NCBI RefSeq assembly: GCF_007786445.1
Contig: NZ_VNJI01000002.1
Coordinates: forward strand, 124,001-188,000
Length of the DNA: 64,000 bases
Source of the DNA: Paenibacillus cremeus
GTDB lineage: Bacteria; Bacillota; Bacilli; Paenibacillales; NBRC-103111
Direction: 5' to 3'
The position numbers were made by a program, and so were the translations under genes. Shown here one piece after another: positions 33,173 through 41,628 of this stretch. Numbering within the stretch: the stretch's first letter is position 1; every line of letters starts with the position of its first letter. The notes beneath the pieces are model-generated. The model worked only from the letters and a program-made list of their open reading frames with translations, was not told the DNA's origin and searched no databases.

Positions 33173-33763
33173 ATGACAACGATTGGATTTATACGACATG
33201 GGACAACCGAATGGAATTTAGCCGGAAGAATGCAGGGCCAGATGGATACGCCGTTAGCTGAAGTAGGACGCATTCAAGCAGACCTGCTGGCGAATAGACT
33301 TGTTGGCGAGGCTTGGGACGGCATTTTGTCAAGCGATCTGAAGAGGGCGAGTGAAACGGCGCAGACCATCTCCAAGGTAACGGGAACTCCGATCTTGGGA
33401 GAAGATAGAAGATTGAGAGAGCGTTCGTTCGGGCAAGTCGAGGGGACGACGCTGGAGGAACGAGTACAGCGGTGGGGCGAGAAGTGGCGCGAGTTGGATC
33501 TGGGGATGGAGACCGATGAAGCGTTACTGGAGCGATGGGGCTCATTCCTAAATGATCTGGAGGATCAGCACAGCGGCAAGCGGATTCTGCTGGTGAGTCA
33601 TGGCGGATACATTGCGCCGATCTTAGGTCATTACATTGGGCGTACAATTGAAGAGCATTTACAGAACACGTCGCTCACCATTTTGCAGAAATCCAGCGAA
33701 GGGTGGGTTTGCAGCCTGCTGAATTGCACCGCGCATTTGGCGGTTTTGGAGAACAGAGCTTAA
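33173..33763 (+). CDS. Histidine phosphatase family protein
   Basis: A 196-residue phosphoglycerate-mutase-like phosphatase. It has the RHG motif FIRHGTTEWN (catalytic histidine at residue 8), SSDLKRASETAQTI, RLRERSFGQVEG and the second catalytic histidine in LLVSHGGYIAPIL near residue 145. Such enzymes remove phosphate from sugars, alpha-ribazole phosphate or other small molecules; the substrate cannot be told. AAAGGAG precedes the ATG. It is a single-gene unit between two similar terminators. Confidence 0.9.
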   Translation: MTTIGFIRHGTTEWNLAGRMQGQMDTPLAEVGRIQADLLANRLVGEAWDGILSSDLKRASETAQTISKVTGTPILGEDRRLRERSFGQVEGTTLEERVQRWGEKWRELDLGMETDEALLERWGSFLNDLEDQHSGKRILLVSHGGYIAPILGHYIGRTIEEHLQNTSLTILQKSSEGWVCSLLNCTAHLAVLENRA

Positions 33764-33792
33764 GCCAATCAGGGCTTGAGCTTTTTTTATTT
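33757..33792 (+). terminator. Terminator after the histidine phosphatase gene
   Basis: AGCTTAAGCC (33757-33766) pairs with GGCTTGAGCT (33773-33782, one G-U) and a T run follows; the TAA stop lies within the left arm. Confidence 0.85.
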
Positions 33793-33880
33793 TATTAGCC
33801 AGTCCGATTGAACGGTAGAAAGCGCATCTCGTCCGCCTACTGCATAAAATAATGTACTTACACAACGGGGCGTGAGACAG

Positions 33881-33976
33881 ATGTGGTATGACTTTTTGTA
33901 CAGTAGTATCGTGTTGATTTGTGTAGCCGGAGTTTTCATCGGATTAGGCTTAACCGACCGCAATAGGAAAAAATAA
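33881..33976 (+). CDS. 31-residue single-pass membrane microprotein
   Basis: An ATG at 33881 opens a 31-codon frame ending at TAA 33974-33976. The product is MWYDFLYSSIVLICVAGVFI followed by GLGLTDRNRKK: one transmembrane helix (about residues 6-24) and a short basic tail, the usual form of small bacterial membrane proteins, with the tail inside. GGGGCGTGAG lies upstream as a moderate ribosome-binding site. It stands alone between the phosphatase terminator and the next gene. Family not recognised. Confidence 0.6.
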   Translation: MWYDFLYSSIVLICVAGVFIGLGLTDRNRKK

Positions 33977-33999
33977 GTTTCTTCACACCGCGTTTAAAA

Positions 34000-34042
34000 C
34001 CGGAACATTGTCCAATAATGGTTAATGAGATCCATGTTCCGG
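34000..34042 (+). promoter_or_regulatory. Inverted repeat overlapping the start region of the next gene
   Basis: CCGGAACAT (34000-34008) is perfectly complementary to ATGTTCCGG (34034-34042) with a 25-nt loop. The right arm overlaps the GGAGGTG ribosome-binding site (34041-34047) by two bases, so the hairpin would crowd it; as DNA it could instead be a repressor operator. Confidence 0.5.
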
Positions 34043-34053
34043 AGGTGCAGCGC

Positions 34054-35181
34054 ATGAATTTAGCGGATATGTTAAGCTACGCAGACATCCATGAACTTAG
34101 CCGCATTGCGGGGAATTACAACTGCAAATGCGACGGACACTCCAAAAACGAGCTCATTCAATCGATTCTGTCGATCGTCGGTCGAAGGGAAATCTTCGAA
34201 GGACAAGTGGATGAGTTGTCCATTGAGGATGTTCGTTTTTTGAATTCTTTACTGTTTGAGAAGCGGGATTCCTTCAGTCTGGAGGAGTTGGTCGCGCGGG
34301 TTCAGCAGAGCCGGTTTAATAAGGAGGACGCCAGCCCTGACTGGAATCCGAGAGACGTCATCGCACGCTTTAAACAGCGGGGGTGGTTGTTCAGCGGGTA
34401 TTCGCATCAGACGAGGTACTTGTTTCAGGTTCCGCTCGATTTAAAGCGCAGATTTATTGCGGCACTCGGCAAACAATTTCAGCAAAAGCTCGAGTCTATG
34501 GATGAGCCAACGGTATATCGGGATGAACAAAAGCTGATGGTGGACGATATTTGGAGCTTTTTGCATTATCTCCGGGGTCAAGAGATCATGTTAACCTCGG
34601 AAAATGTTATGTACAAACGAAGCCTGCAGCAAATTCTCGAACGCTTAGCCGTGATGGAAGAACCCGTCGGCAAAACGGCATGGAGATTCGGCTACGGACG
34701 CATGTTCCGCGATTATCCGAACCGGTTCTCCTTCATCTATGATTATTGCTACTATAATGATCTGATTTCGGAGCATAATCAAGTGTTGGCGCTTACGGAT
34801 AAGGGGATAGCAAGAGTAGACGGAGAAATGAAAGAAGATCCGGCGTCCGTTTACCGATTTTGGCTGCGTCTATATAAAGGGCCGATCCCAAATCTGCAGT
34901 CGCTCGTTCATTGGTTGAACCTGCTCGCGAAAGGCTGGGTTACGGTCGATTCGACAAGAGAAGCGCTGGTTCAGCTCATCAGGCCGTTTTACTATGACAC
35001 ATCGGAATCGATCTTTGAGCAGCGAGTCCTGCAAATGATGATGCACTTGGGGCTGCTTCGGATCGGTGAGGACGCGCAGCGCGGTACCGTGATTCAAATT
35101 ACGCGTCTGGGCAGCGGGATTATCGAAGGAACGTATGTTCCGGATGATGAAAAGATTGTAATTCCGTTTGACAAGCGCTGA
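34054..35181 (+). CDS. Conserved-looking soluble protein of unknown function
   Basis: A 375-residue protein with no signal peptide or membrane segment. The N-terminus (MNLADMLSYADIHELSRIAG, then KNELIQSIL near residue 40) looks like a SAP- or winged-helix-type nucleic-acid-binding region, and later parts resemble helical repeats of XPB/Ssl2-type helicase N-terminal domains, but I see no Walker motif. I cannot assign a function. The start at 34054 follows GGAGGTG by 6 bases; an in-frame ATG at 34018 would place 12 extra residues across the inverted repeat. It ends about 48 bp before palindrome copy F. Confidence 0.65.
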   Translation: MNLADMLSYADIHELSRIAGNYNCKCDGHSKNELIQSILSIVGRREIFEGQVDELSIEDVRFLNSLLFEKRDSFSLEELVARVQQSRFNKEDASPDWNPRDVIARFKQRGWLFSGYSHQTRYLFQVPLDLKRRFIAALGKQFQQKLESMDEPTVYRDEQKLMVDDIWSFLHYLRGQEIMLTSENVMYKRSLQQILERLAVMEEPVGKTAWRFGYGRMFRDYPNRFSFIYDYCYYNDLISEHNQVLALTDKGIARVDGEMKEDPASVYRFWLRLYKGPIPNLQSLVHWLNLLAKGWVTVDSTREALVQLIRPFYYDTSESIFEQRVLQMMMHLGLLRIGEDAQRGTVIQITRLGSGIIEGTYVPDDEKIVIPFDKR

Positions 35182-35229
35182 ATCGACTTGCTACAATCAC
35201 TCCCAAATTGGGATATGAAACCAAACAAC

Positions 35230-35268
35230 GTTGCAGCTAACTTCGGTCTTTCGATGTTAGCTGTCAAC
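35230..35268 (-). repeat. Dispersed ~42-nt palindrome, copy F (upstream of the carbonic anhydrase-like gene)
   Basis: On the + strand it begins GTTGCAGCTAAC and ends GTTAGCTGTCAAC, so the GTTGACA end lies on the minus strand, the reverse of copies A-D. GTTG/CAAC, AGCTAAC/GTTAGCT and TCG/CGA give the most complete stem of the six copies. It ends just before the AAGGGAG ribosome-binding site. Confidence 0.6.
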
Positions 35269-35282
35269 ATAAGGGAGTGGGA

Positions 35283-35807
35283 ATGAACATGCTGCATAGC
35301 TACAACGGAATTGTCCCTCAAGTACACCCGACAGTATTTTTGGCGGCCGGGGTGCAGATTATCGGGGATGTGATCATTGAAGAAGGAGCAAGCATCTGGT
35401 ACAACACGGTGCTTCGGGGCGATCTGGCTCCCATTCGAATCGGCAAACGGAGCAACATTCAAGACGGATGTATTGGTCATGTCAATGTCAATCAGCCACT
35501 GATCATCGCGGATGAAGTTTCCGTTGGCCACGGTGCCATTATTCATGGCTGCGAGGTGGGCAGAGGCACATTAATCGGGATGGGGGCTATAGTACTAAAC
35601 GGTGCCACTATCGGTGAATATGCTTTAATAGGGGCAGGTGCGCTGGTTACTGAGAATAAGTCGATTCCGCCACGCACGCTTTCTCTGGGAACTCCTGCCA
35701 AAGTGGTTCGCGAACTATCCGAAGCAGACTTCGAGCGAATGCATCGAACCATGGAAAGCTACTGCATCAAGGGCGGAGAGTACCGGAGTGAACAAATGAA
35801 GCCATAG
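35283..35807 (+). CDS. Gamma-carbonic anhydrase-like hexapeptide protein
   Basis: A 174-residue left-handed beta-helix protein of the gamma-carbonic anhydrase/YrdA/YtoA group. Hexapeptide repeats run from about residue 15 to 140; VLRGDLAPIRIG, NIQDGCIGHVN and VGHGAIIHGCEVG carry the three zinc-binding histidines seen in the family. Many such proteins bind zinc, but few have proven carbonic anhydrase activity, so the reaction is uncertain. The ATG at 35283 is 5 bases after AAGGGAG; GTG at 35277 and ATG at 35289 are alternatives. Confidence 0.88.
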   Translation: MNMLHSYNGIVPQVHPTVFLAAGVQIIGDVIIEEGASIWYNTVLRGDLAPIRIGKRSNIQDGCIGHVNVNQPLIIADEVSVGHGAIIHGCEVGRGTLIGMGAIVLNGATIGEYALIGAGALVTENKSIPPRTLSLGTPAKVVRELSEADFERMHRTMESYCIKGGEYRSEQMKP

Positions 35808-35858
35808 CTGAAAAGTAAACAAAGCAAAGGATCAAGACCCAGTTTGGAGGTAGGTACT

Positions 35859-36047
35859 ATGGGCAAAATGAACGTGACAAACGATATGATGCTGGGCTTG
35901 TTTGCGGAGATGGTGCTAGACGAGGCGCTTCGCAAATATAAGGAACAGTATCTGTACAGAGAAATCGATCAAGCGCTCGCCAAGGGAGACGAATCGTCTT
36001 TTATTGCCCTCACGACCGAACTCAATACGCTTCGCTCCCTCGCGTAA
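35859..36047 (+). CDS. IDEAL-domain small protein
   Basis: A 62-residue soluble protein containing an IDEAL-type helix pair (LDEALRKYKEQYLYREIDQA, residues 21-40, then LAKGDESSFIALTTELN). This short domain is found in Bacillota, alone or at the end of proteins such as B. subtilis YpiB, near the qcr genes, which matches the position here. GGAGGT lies 7 bases before the ATG at 35859. Its role is unknown; domain architecture suggests protein-protein contacts. Confidence 0.78.
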   Translation: MGKMNVTNDMMLGLFAEMVLDEALRKYKEQYLYREIDQALAKGDESSFIALTTELNTLRSLA

Positions 36048-36085
36048 CATCCAGGCAGATCCTTAAGGCATGACAATTTTATGAA

Positions 36086-36120
36086 AGACATGTGAAGCTA
36101 CGTTCATATGTCTTTTTTTT
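36086..36120 (+). terminator. Terminator after the IDEAL-domain gene
   Basis: AGACATGTGAA pairs with TTCATATGTCT (one G-U) around a 6-nt loop, followed by eight T residues. Confidence 0.85.
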
Positions 36121-36154
36121 ATGGTAGAGTATGGGGTGGAAAGAAGGTGAATAA

Positions 36155-36598
36155 ATGAAATTCAACGATATTGAGCAGCACAGCTGGGACGAGCTCAAGC
36201 CTTATTTAGACACGTGTCTCCTTCCAGTCACAGGTCTGTCGGGGGTGGAGGCGCCATGGGAAGCCGTGGTGGAACTTGAACGGTTAAGAGATGCCTTGGA
36301 TCTGCTGGAAATCCCGTTTAAAGGCAGAGTAGTTACTTACCCAGCTTTGCACTATGGAACAACGACATCGGATCCCGCCAGTTCGGACATGTTGGATTCC
36401 GTCTGCGCGAATTTGAAAGCAAGCGGGTTTCGCTATGTCGTTCTCGTAACCGCCCGTTCGGAAGACCATGTGTCTCTCGTCTGTCGAAATGCGGAGCTTA
36501 TTCTTCGCTTTACACCGGACGAGCTGGAGAGCTCTTTAATGGAAGCAAAGCAAAAAGCCTCTGCCGCGATGACTAAGCTATGGAGTGGAAGTCAATGA
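36155..36598 (+). CDS. DUF2487 family protein (YpiF-like)
   Basis: A 147-residue soluble protein of the DUF2487 family, with WDELKPYLDTCLLPVTGLSG at residues 10-29 and the conserved RVVTYPALHYG near residue 58. Its place directly before the bc-complex genes is the same as ypiF in B. subtilis, where it has no firm function. AGAAGGTG precedes the ATG. The 246-bp gap to qcrA contains the qcr promoter and no other gene. Confidence 0.82.
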   Translation: MKFNDIEQHSWDELKPYLDTCLLPVTGLSGVEAPWEAVVELERLRDALDLLEIPFKGRVVTYPALHYGTTTSDPASSDMLDSVCANLKASGFRYVVLVTARSEDHVSLVCRNAELILRFTPDELESSLMEAKQKASAAMTKLWSGSQ

Positions 36599-36741
36599 TT
36601 TCGGGGGATGTATGATCCGTGGAAAAACTGCAAATTCTATGTAAGAGCCCACATTCTCCAAGCCTGAAATACAGTTGTGACAATTTCGTTAAACTGTCCG
36701 CGGCGCTTGGCTTTACAGCGCAGTAAGGCTCGTCTTCATTC

Positions 36742-36770
36742 TTGACGCACCCTAAGACGTAGGCTATTAT
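36742..36770 (+). promoter_or_regulatory. Sigma-A promoter of qcrABC
   Basis: TTGACG (36742-36747) and TATTAT (36765-36770) with 17-bp spacing, about 68 bp before qcrA. In B. subtilis the qcr operon is controlled by ResD and other regulators; no confident site for any of them was recognised here. Confidence 0.7.
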
Positions 36771-36844
36771 TAGTTATGTCCTAGTATCTGGTGTAAAGTT
36801 ATGTCGAACGACTGATATATGTTGCAAAAGGGGGTAGAACAAGA

Positions 36845-37387
36845 ATGAACGATCACACGAATCAAGAGGCGCAGCACGGCGAGAAACCTGTCAAACGACG
36901 CGAAATGTCTAGACGTCAGTTTCTTTCCTATACCCTTGGCGGAGCCGGCGCATTCATGGGTGCTGGAATGATCATCCCGATGATTCGGTTTGCAGTGGAT
37001 CCAGTCCTGAAACCTAAGACGCAAGCGGCTTGGGTTAAGGTTGTGGAAGAGTCGAAGATTACGGACGAGCCGAAATCCTTCAAATTCAAAGTGCATCAAG
37101 TCGACGGTTGGTATGAGAGCGATCCAGAGCTTGAGGCGTGGATTTCCAAAGGGAAAGATGGCAAGATCTTCGCTTTGAATCCAACTTGTAAGCATCTTGG
37201 CTGTACGGTCAACTGGAACGCGAATCCGGAGTACAAGGATCAGTACTTCTGTCCGTGCCATGGCGCGCACTACACGTCGGACGGCAAGAACTTGGCCGTA
37301 GCACCCGCGCCGCTTGACCAGTACGAATTGAAGATTGAAAACGGCTTTGTTTATCTCGGTCAGCTCGGTCCGAACAAACGGGTGTAA
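36845..37387 (+). CDS. qcrA: Menaquinol:cytochrome c reductase Rieske iron-sulfur subunit
   Basis: Rieske [2Fe-2S] subunit of the bc complex, which moves electrons from menaquinol to cytochrome c. The 180-residue protein has a twin-arginine-like signal SRRQFLSYTLGG followed by a membrane anchor (about residues 30-50), and the cluster motifs CKHLGC and CPCHGAHY (about residues 118-143), giving two Cys and two His ligands plus the disulfide cysteines. First gene of the operon, with its own promoter. Confidence 0.97.
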   Translation: MNDHTNQEAQHGEKPVKRREMSRRQFLSYTLGGAGAFMGAGMIIPMIRFAVDPVLKPKTQAAWVKVVEESKITDEPKSFKFKVHQVDGWYESDPELEAWISKGKDGKIFALNPTCKHLGCTVNWNANPEYKDQYFCPCHGAHYTSDGKNLAVAPAPLDQYELKIENGFVYLGQLGPNKRV

Positions 37388-37406
37388 TAAGGAGGCGTAG
37401 CATCAG

Positions 37407-38078
37407 ATGTTTAAAAATGTCTATAACTGGATTGATGAACGTCTAGATATCACGCCAATGTGGAGAGACGTTGCGGATCACGAGGTTCCGGAGCACGTTA
37501 ACCCGGCGCATCACTTTTCCGCATTCGTTTATTGCTTTGGCGGATTGACGTTTTTTATCACGGTTATACAAATTTTGTCGGGTATGTTCCTGACTATGTA
37601 CTATGTACCGGATATTATCAATGCTTATGCGAGCGTAGACTACCTGCAGCATAAGGTTGCTTTCGGCGTCATCGTACGCGGCATGCATCACTGGGGTGCC
37701 AGCTTGGTTATCGTTATGATGTTCTTACATACGCTCCGCGTGTTCTTTACAGGCTCTTACAAGGCGCCGCGGGAAATGAACTGGGTCGTAGGTATGCTGA
37801 TTTTCTTTGTCATGTTAGGCCTTGGTTTCACAGGGTATTTGCTCCCTTGGGACAACAAAGCTTATTTTGCGACTCAGGTCGGTATTAAAATTGCCGCTTC
37901 CGTTCCTTATCTCGGTGATTACATTAAAATCTTCCTGCAAGGCGGCGAAATTGTAGGGGCTCAAACATTGACGAGATTCTTTGCGCTTCATGTGTTCTTC
38001 CTTCCAGGCGCGCTCTTGGCGTTGCTTGCTGGACACTTCTTCATGATTCGTAAACAAGGGATTTCAGGCCCACTATAA
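37407..38078 (+). CDS. qcrB: Menaquinol:cytochrome c reductase cytochrome b6 subunit
   Basis: Four-helix cytochrome b6-type subunit that binds two b haems and forms part of the quinol sites. The 223-residue length is that of the split b6 form of Bacillus. Haem ligand regions are VRGMHHWGASLVIVMMFLHT (about residues 92-111) and LHVFFLPGALLALLAGHFF (about 195-213). It lies 19 bp after qcrA with AAGGAGG upstream. Confidence 0.97.
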   Translation: MFKNVYNWIDERLDITPMWRDVADHEVPEHVNPAHHFSAFVYCFGGLTFFITVIQILSGMFLTMYYVPDIINAYASVDYLQHKVAFGVIVRGMHHWGASLVIVMMFLHTLRVFFTGSYKAPREMNWVVGMLIFFVMLGLGFTGYLLPWDNKAYFATQVGIKIAASVPYLGDYIKIFLQGGEIVGAQTLTRFFALHVFFLPGALLALLAGHFFMIRKQGISGPL

Positions 38079-38113
38079 TATTCTGCTAAGGAAATGAGAA
38101 GGAGGGGCGTTAA

Positions 38114-39007
38114 GTGGCTCACGGTCATAAATCTGACGAAAAAATCGTGTTTGTTGGGGATTCACGTGTTCGCGCCAAATCGTCGCGAATGATCCCTCAA
38201 GATTTCTCTGCATATCCAGGGAAGTCGGAAGTGTTCATTCCGAACTTCTTGCTTAAGGAATGGATGGTAGGCGTTGTCGTAATGGTCGGTGTCTTAACGC
38301 TGGTTATGTCCGAAGCGGCTCCGCTCGGATATCCTGCTGACCCGACGAACACGCAATTCATTCCAATGCCAGACTGGTACTTCTTGTTCATGTATCAGCT
38401 CCTGAAATATCCTTATACATCCAATCACTTCGTCGTTATGGGAACACTCGCTGTACCAGCGATCCTGTTCGGCGGATTAATGATGGCGCCTTTCCTGGAT
38501 ACAGGGAAGGAAAGACGCTTCTACAAGCGTCCGATTGCTAGCTCCTTGATGTTCCTGAGCTTGATCGCTTGTGCTTACTTGACCGTTACATCGTGGCATC
38601 ATTACGAGCTTGAGCTTAAGGAGAAGAACATTATTCCTGAGCATATCAAGCGCGAAGAAGAGCTACATGCAGCCAAGGGGGCGGGCGGCGAAGGCGGCGG
38701 AACAGCCAAACCGGGCGGCGCAGCCCAAGCGGCGGCCATCGTTGCACCGGATGATCCGGGTGCTGAGATCTTCAAGAAAGCAACTTGCGTATCTTGCCAT
38801 GGCGGCGAGCTGAAAGGAATGCCGTCCTCCGGTATCCCAGCGCTTCGCGGCATTGGAGATAAGAAAGATAAAGCAGCGATCATGAACGTCATTCAAAAGG
38901 GTCAAGGAAACATGAGCCCACAATACGATGACAACATCAAGAAAGGCCTGACAGCGGCTGATATGGATAAGCTGGCTGACTGGCTGTCCAGACAGAAGAA
39001 GCAATAA
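38114..39007 (+). CDS. qcrC: Menaquinol:cytochrome c reductase subunit IV fused to cytochrome c
   Basis: A 297-residue fusion characteristic of Bacillota: an N-terminal subunit IV-like part with three membrane helices (quinol motif region PDWYFLFMYQLLKYP, about residues 92-106) and a C-terminal cytochrome c domain after a Gly/Ala-rich linker (about 190-210). The haem c site is CVSCHGG (about residues 224-230) with a methionine ligand in GNMSPQ. The start is GTG at 38114 with GGAGGGGCG upstream. The operon ends at a terminator. Confidence 0.97.
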   Translation: MAHGHKSDEKIVFVGDSRVRAKSSRMIPQDFSAYPGKSEVFIPNFLLKEWMVGVVVMVGVLTLVMSEAAPLGYPADPTNTQFIPMPDWYFLFMYQLLKYPYTSNHFVVMGTLAVPAILFGGLMMAPFLDTGKERRFYKRPIASSLMFLSLIACAYLTVTSWHHYELELKEKNIIPEHIKREEELHAAKGAGGEGGGTAKPGGAAQAAAIVAPDDPGAEIFKKATCVSCHGGELKGMPSSGIPALRGIGDKKDKAAIMNVIQKGQGNMSPQYDDNIKKGLTAADMDKLADWLSRQKKQ

Positions 39008-39010
39008 GTA

Positions 39011-39044
39011 AAAACCTGACCGTTTGCTGCGGTCAGGTTTTTTT
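39011..39044 (+). terminator. Terminator of qcrABC
   Basis: AACCTGACC (39013-39021) pairs with GGTCAGGTT (39031-39039), followed by a T run. Confidence 0.9.
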
Positions 39045-39070
39045 AGATCACTGGAAGGGAGAGTGCACAC

Positions 39071-39748
39071 GTGTGGAGTTGGCGGTTGTCGTATTATTTT
39101 TCACGTGAATTTTTAGGGAGCCGTTGGATGCTCTGGAGCTTATTCTGGGTCAATCTGCTTGGAACGATCTATGGCTACGAGTGGTATTGGAAGCAGCTGG
39201 TATATACGGCCCAGGAGATTTCGCCATGGCTGCTGCCGTTTGTGCCGGATAGTCCAACAGCCAGCTTATTCTTTACATTCGTGCTCATCTATTTGCTGAT
39301 TGAAAGCAAACGGAATGACGACCAATCCAATAAACCAGCCGGGATCGTTAGAGGCTTCGTGGAAGCGTTTGCGGTCATTACCTCGTTCAAGTACGGCATA
39401 TGGGCCGTTTCGATGATTATGGCCTCGGCGTATCAGGGAGATTCGTTGGTCTGGCAGGATTGGATGCTCTCGATCTCTCACTTAGGGATGGCTGCAGAGG
39501 CGCTGCTTTATTTTGCATTTTATCGTTACCGGTGGTCTTCGGTTGTACTCGCTGCGGCGTGGGCGTTTCTTAATGATTATATGGACTACACCGCTGGTGT
39601 TTTTCCTTGGCTGCCTGAGGTTTTAATGGATGATTTGCCTGCGGTGGAGACCTTTACGATCAGCTTAAGCGTCGTCAGCGCGGTGGTCGCCATGGTGATG
39701 TGGTTAATTCGGGAATTACGTGCGTTCTCACCGAGAAAATCGGTCTAA
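39071..39748 (+). CDS. ypjA: DUF1405 membrane protein (YpjA)
   Basis: A 225-residue membrane protein with about six hydrophobic segments, DUF1405 family. GYEWYWKQL near residue 35, FKYGIWAVSM (about 118) and FLNDYMDY (about 172) are the more conserved patches. Function unknown. The start is GTG at 39071 with AAGGGAG about 10 bases upstream. B. subtilis ypjA likewise follows qcrC. Confidence 0.85.
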   Translation: MWSWRLSYYFSREFLGSRWMLWSLFWVNLLGTIYGYEWYWKQLVYTAQEISPWLLPFVPDSPTASLFFTFVLIYLLIESKRNDDQSNKPAGIVRGFVEAFAVITSFKYGIWAVSMIMASAYQGDSLVWQDWMLSISHLGMAAEALLYFAFYRYRWSSVVLAAAWAFLNDYMDYTAGVFPWLPEVLMDDLPAVETFTISLSVVSAVVAMVMWLIRELRAFSPRKSV

Positions 39749-39836
39749 TCTTGGACATACTCCCATAGGATTTACTATTGACAATGGCTATCGGCTATGA
39801 CACGTTGTCCAATTGTATATTGGGAGAGGATGTCCG

Positions 39837-40703
39837 ATGTTAGGAGCAAGGAATTGGAAGTGGACCGGAATCTTGATGATGCTGATGATTACCGGCACGT
39901 TGTTGTTAGGCTGCAGCTCAGTGGGGCAATCGAAAGTGGCAGCGATACCCAAGCCATCGCAGGAGCAGCTTCATAAAGTAGAACTGTTGAATAAGACGGC
40001 CGACGACATGTACCAGAAGGTAATGAAAGGGAATTTCGAGGGCGGAAGAGTGGGGCTGCAGCAGCTTAGCGATCAAGTACCGCAAATTCGATTCGAGGGA
40101 ATCACATCGGTAGAGGGCATAAACGCTCTTACGGAGACGATCACGCAGGCGAAGCGCGTATTTAATGCAGCGAAGATCAATGCGGGAGAAGGACAAGTGT
40201 ATGCGGCCAAAATTCGGCTGGCGACCGATGCGCTGACGCACAGCAACCAGCCGATGTGGCTGCAGTACTATAAGCTGCTTCAAGATGATGTGAATCTGCT
40301 GGAGCAAGCTGCGAAGCAGCAGAGCAAGGCGGATTTGCAAAAAATCGCAGCCCAGCTGGACCAGCACTATGGAGTCATTCACCCGAGCCTCCTGATTAGC
40401 CGCAGTCCCACAGACGTGGAAAAGATGGATTCGCTGAATACGTTTGTAAAAACGCAGATTAGTTCATCCGCAGAGCCGTATAAAAATATTTTAAATGCCG
40501 TCACCCCCATGCGTCAGACGCTCGATAAGCTCTTTATGAAGCGGGAAACGACGGCTTACCTGCCTTATGCCGATCAGCAGAATCCGATCCTTTGGACGCT
40601 GGTGATTGGGTCGGTTATCATGATGGCCCTCGGCTTTGCGGGCTGGCGGTTGTCCAGAAAAAATGATGGGCTTGTTACTGTTCAGCGCATTGATGAGGCA
40701 TAA
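39837..40703 (+). CDS. ypjB: Sporulation protein YpjB
   Basis: A 288-residue protein with an N-terminal signal ending in a lipobox-like LLGC (about residue 25), a helical soluble domain and a C-terminal membrane segment (about residues 255-275) followed by a basic tail. The layout and position match YpjB, a sigma-controlled sporulation-associated protein of B. subtilis with no defined activity. The ATG at 39837 follows GGGAGAGG by 7 bases. Whether the cysteine is lipidated is uncertain because a second membrane anchor is present. Confidence 0.8.
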   Translation: MLGARNWKWTGILMMLMITGTLLLGCSSVGQSKVAAIPKPSQEQLHKVELLNKTADDMYQKVMKGNFEGGRVGLQQLSDQVPQIRFEGITSVEGINALTETITQAKRVFNAAKINAGEGQVYAAKIRLATDALTHSNQPMWLQYYKLLQDDVNLLEQAAKQQSKADLQKIAAQLDQHYGVIHPSLLISRSPTDVEKMDSLNTFVKTQISSSAEPYKNILNAVTPMRQTLDKLFMKRETTAYLPYADQQNPILWTLVIGSVIMMALGFAGWRLSRKNDGLVTVQRIDEA

Positions 40704-40716
40704 CTGAATATGTACC

Positions 40717-41580
40717 TTATTTGGGCTTAAAGCCTTCGCCGACGACGTCGTGCACCTCCGTGATTATGATAAACGCGAGAGGATCGACAACGTAGACGAT
40801 GTCTTTAAGCCTTTTCATTTCACTGCGTGCGACGACGCAATAGATGACATTTTTATTTTGCTTGGAATAAGCGCCGACGGCCGGAAACAAAGTGGCTCCC
40901 CGGTCCAGCTCCTTGGTAATGGCTGCCGCAACCGTCTCGGAGTGATCGGTAATAATGGTAAATGCCCGTGCGGCATAGGCGCCTTCGATGATGATATCAA
41001 TCATTTTGGAAGCGATAAAGACGGCTACGAAGGTATAGAGAATTTTCTCTTTGGGGATGAACAGTATGGAAGAGCCAATGACCACCCCATCAATGCACAA
41101 AATAATTTGCCCCATGCTCCAGCCTTTCAGCTTTTGAGCAATACGGGCTAGAATGTCTGCACCGCCCGTCGTACCGCCGTACCGAAACACAATCCCAAGC
41201 CCAGTCCCCACCGTAAAGCCGGCATAGGCGGTAACCAGAAAATAATCGTGCTCCGTGCGAAAGGGAACAATCAGCCCTTTTTGAATCAGCAGCTCCATGA
41301 CCCATAGAAAAAAAGAAACCGAAACGGTACCGATGATGGTGTAGAGCATTGACGATTTGCCAAGCACCCTCCAGCCTAGATAAAACAGCGGGAAGTTCAT
41401 AATTAATGATGTAACGGACGGCGGAAGGCCGAAAATATAATGAAGCAGCAGTGAGATCCCGGTAATGCCGCCTTCCATCAGCTCATTGGGAATGATGAAA
41501 TAGTGCAGCCCAAAGGCGTAAATGGCCGTGCCTAATAGAATAGGAAATGTAGTGCGCAGCGCTCGCGTATAGTTCGACAA
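40717..41580 (-). CDS. YitT family membrane protein (YpjC-like)
   Basis: A 287-residue protein with five to six hydrophobic segments, the RYGGTTGGADILA motif (typical of YitT_membrane domains) near residue 135 and a soluble C-terminal DUF2179 domain (about residues 205-287, FTIITDHSETVAAAI). Function unknown; some relatives are named as putative transporters. The start is read as TTG at 41580 because the promoter -10 TATAAT (41611-41606, minus strand, extended by TG) puts the transcript start near 41599, downstream of the ATG at 41607, and AGGAGGG lies 10 bases before the TTG. It is in the same place as ypjC. Confidence 0.85.
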   Translation of the reverse strand: MSNYTRALRTTFPILLGTAIYAFGLHYFIIPNELMEGGITGISLLLHYIFGLPPSVTSLIMNFPLFYLGWRVLGKSSMLYTIIGTVSVSFFLWVMELLIQKGLIVPFRTEHDYFLVTAYAGFTVGTGLGIVFRYGGTTGGADILARIAQKLKGWSMGQIILCIDGVVIGSSILFIPKEKILYTFVAVFIASKMIDIIIEGAYAARAFTIITDHSETVAAAITKELDRGATLFPAVGAYSKQNKNVIYCVVARSEMKRLKDIVYVVDPLAFIIITEVHDVVGEGFKPK

Positions 41581-41605
41581 TGGTTGACATCCCTCCTGAC
41601 CATCC

Positions 41606-41614
41606 ATTATAGCA
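41606..41614 (-). promoter_or_regulatory. Extended -10 promoter of yitT
   Basis: On the minus strand TGC-TATAAT (41614-41606) forms an extended -10 box; no good -35 is seen, as is common for this class. It gives a leader of about 19 nt. Confidence 0.6.
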
Positions 41615-41628
41615 TGAACTTCTTTCTT

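Noticed and set aside
36674-36692. Rex-like site (TTGTGACAATTTCGTTAA) upstream of qcrA
   Set aside because: The left half matches TTGTGA, but the right half agrees with TCACAA at only three of six bases.
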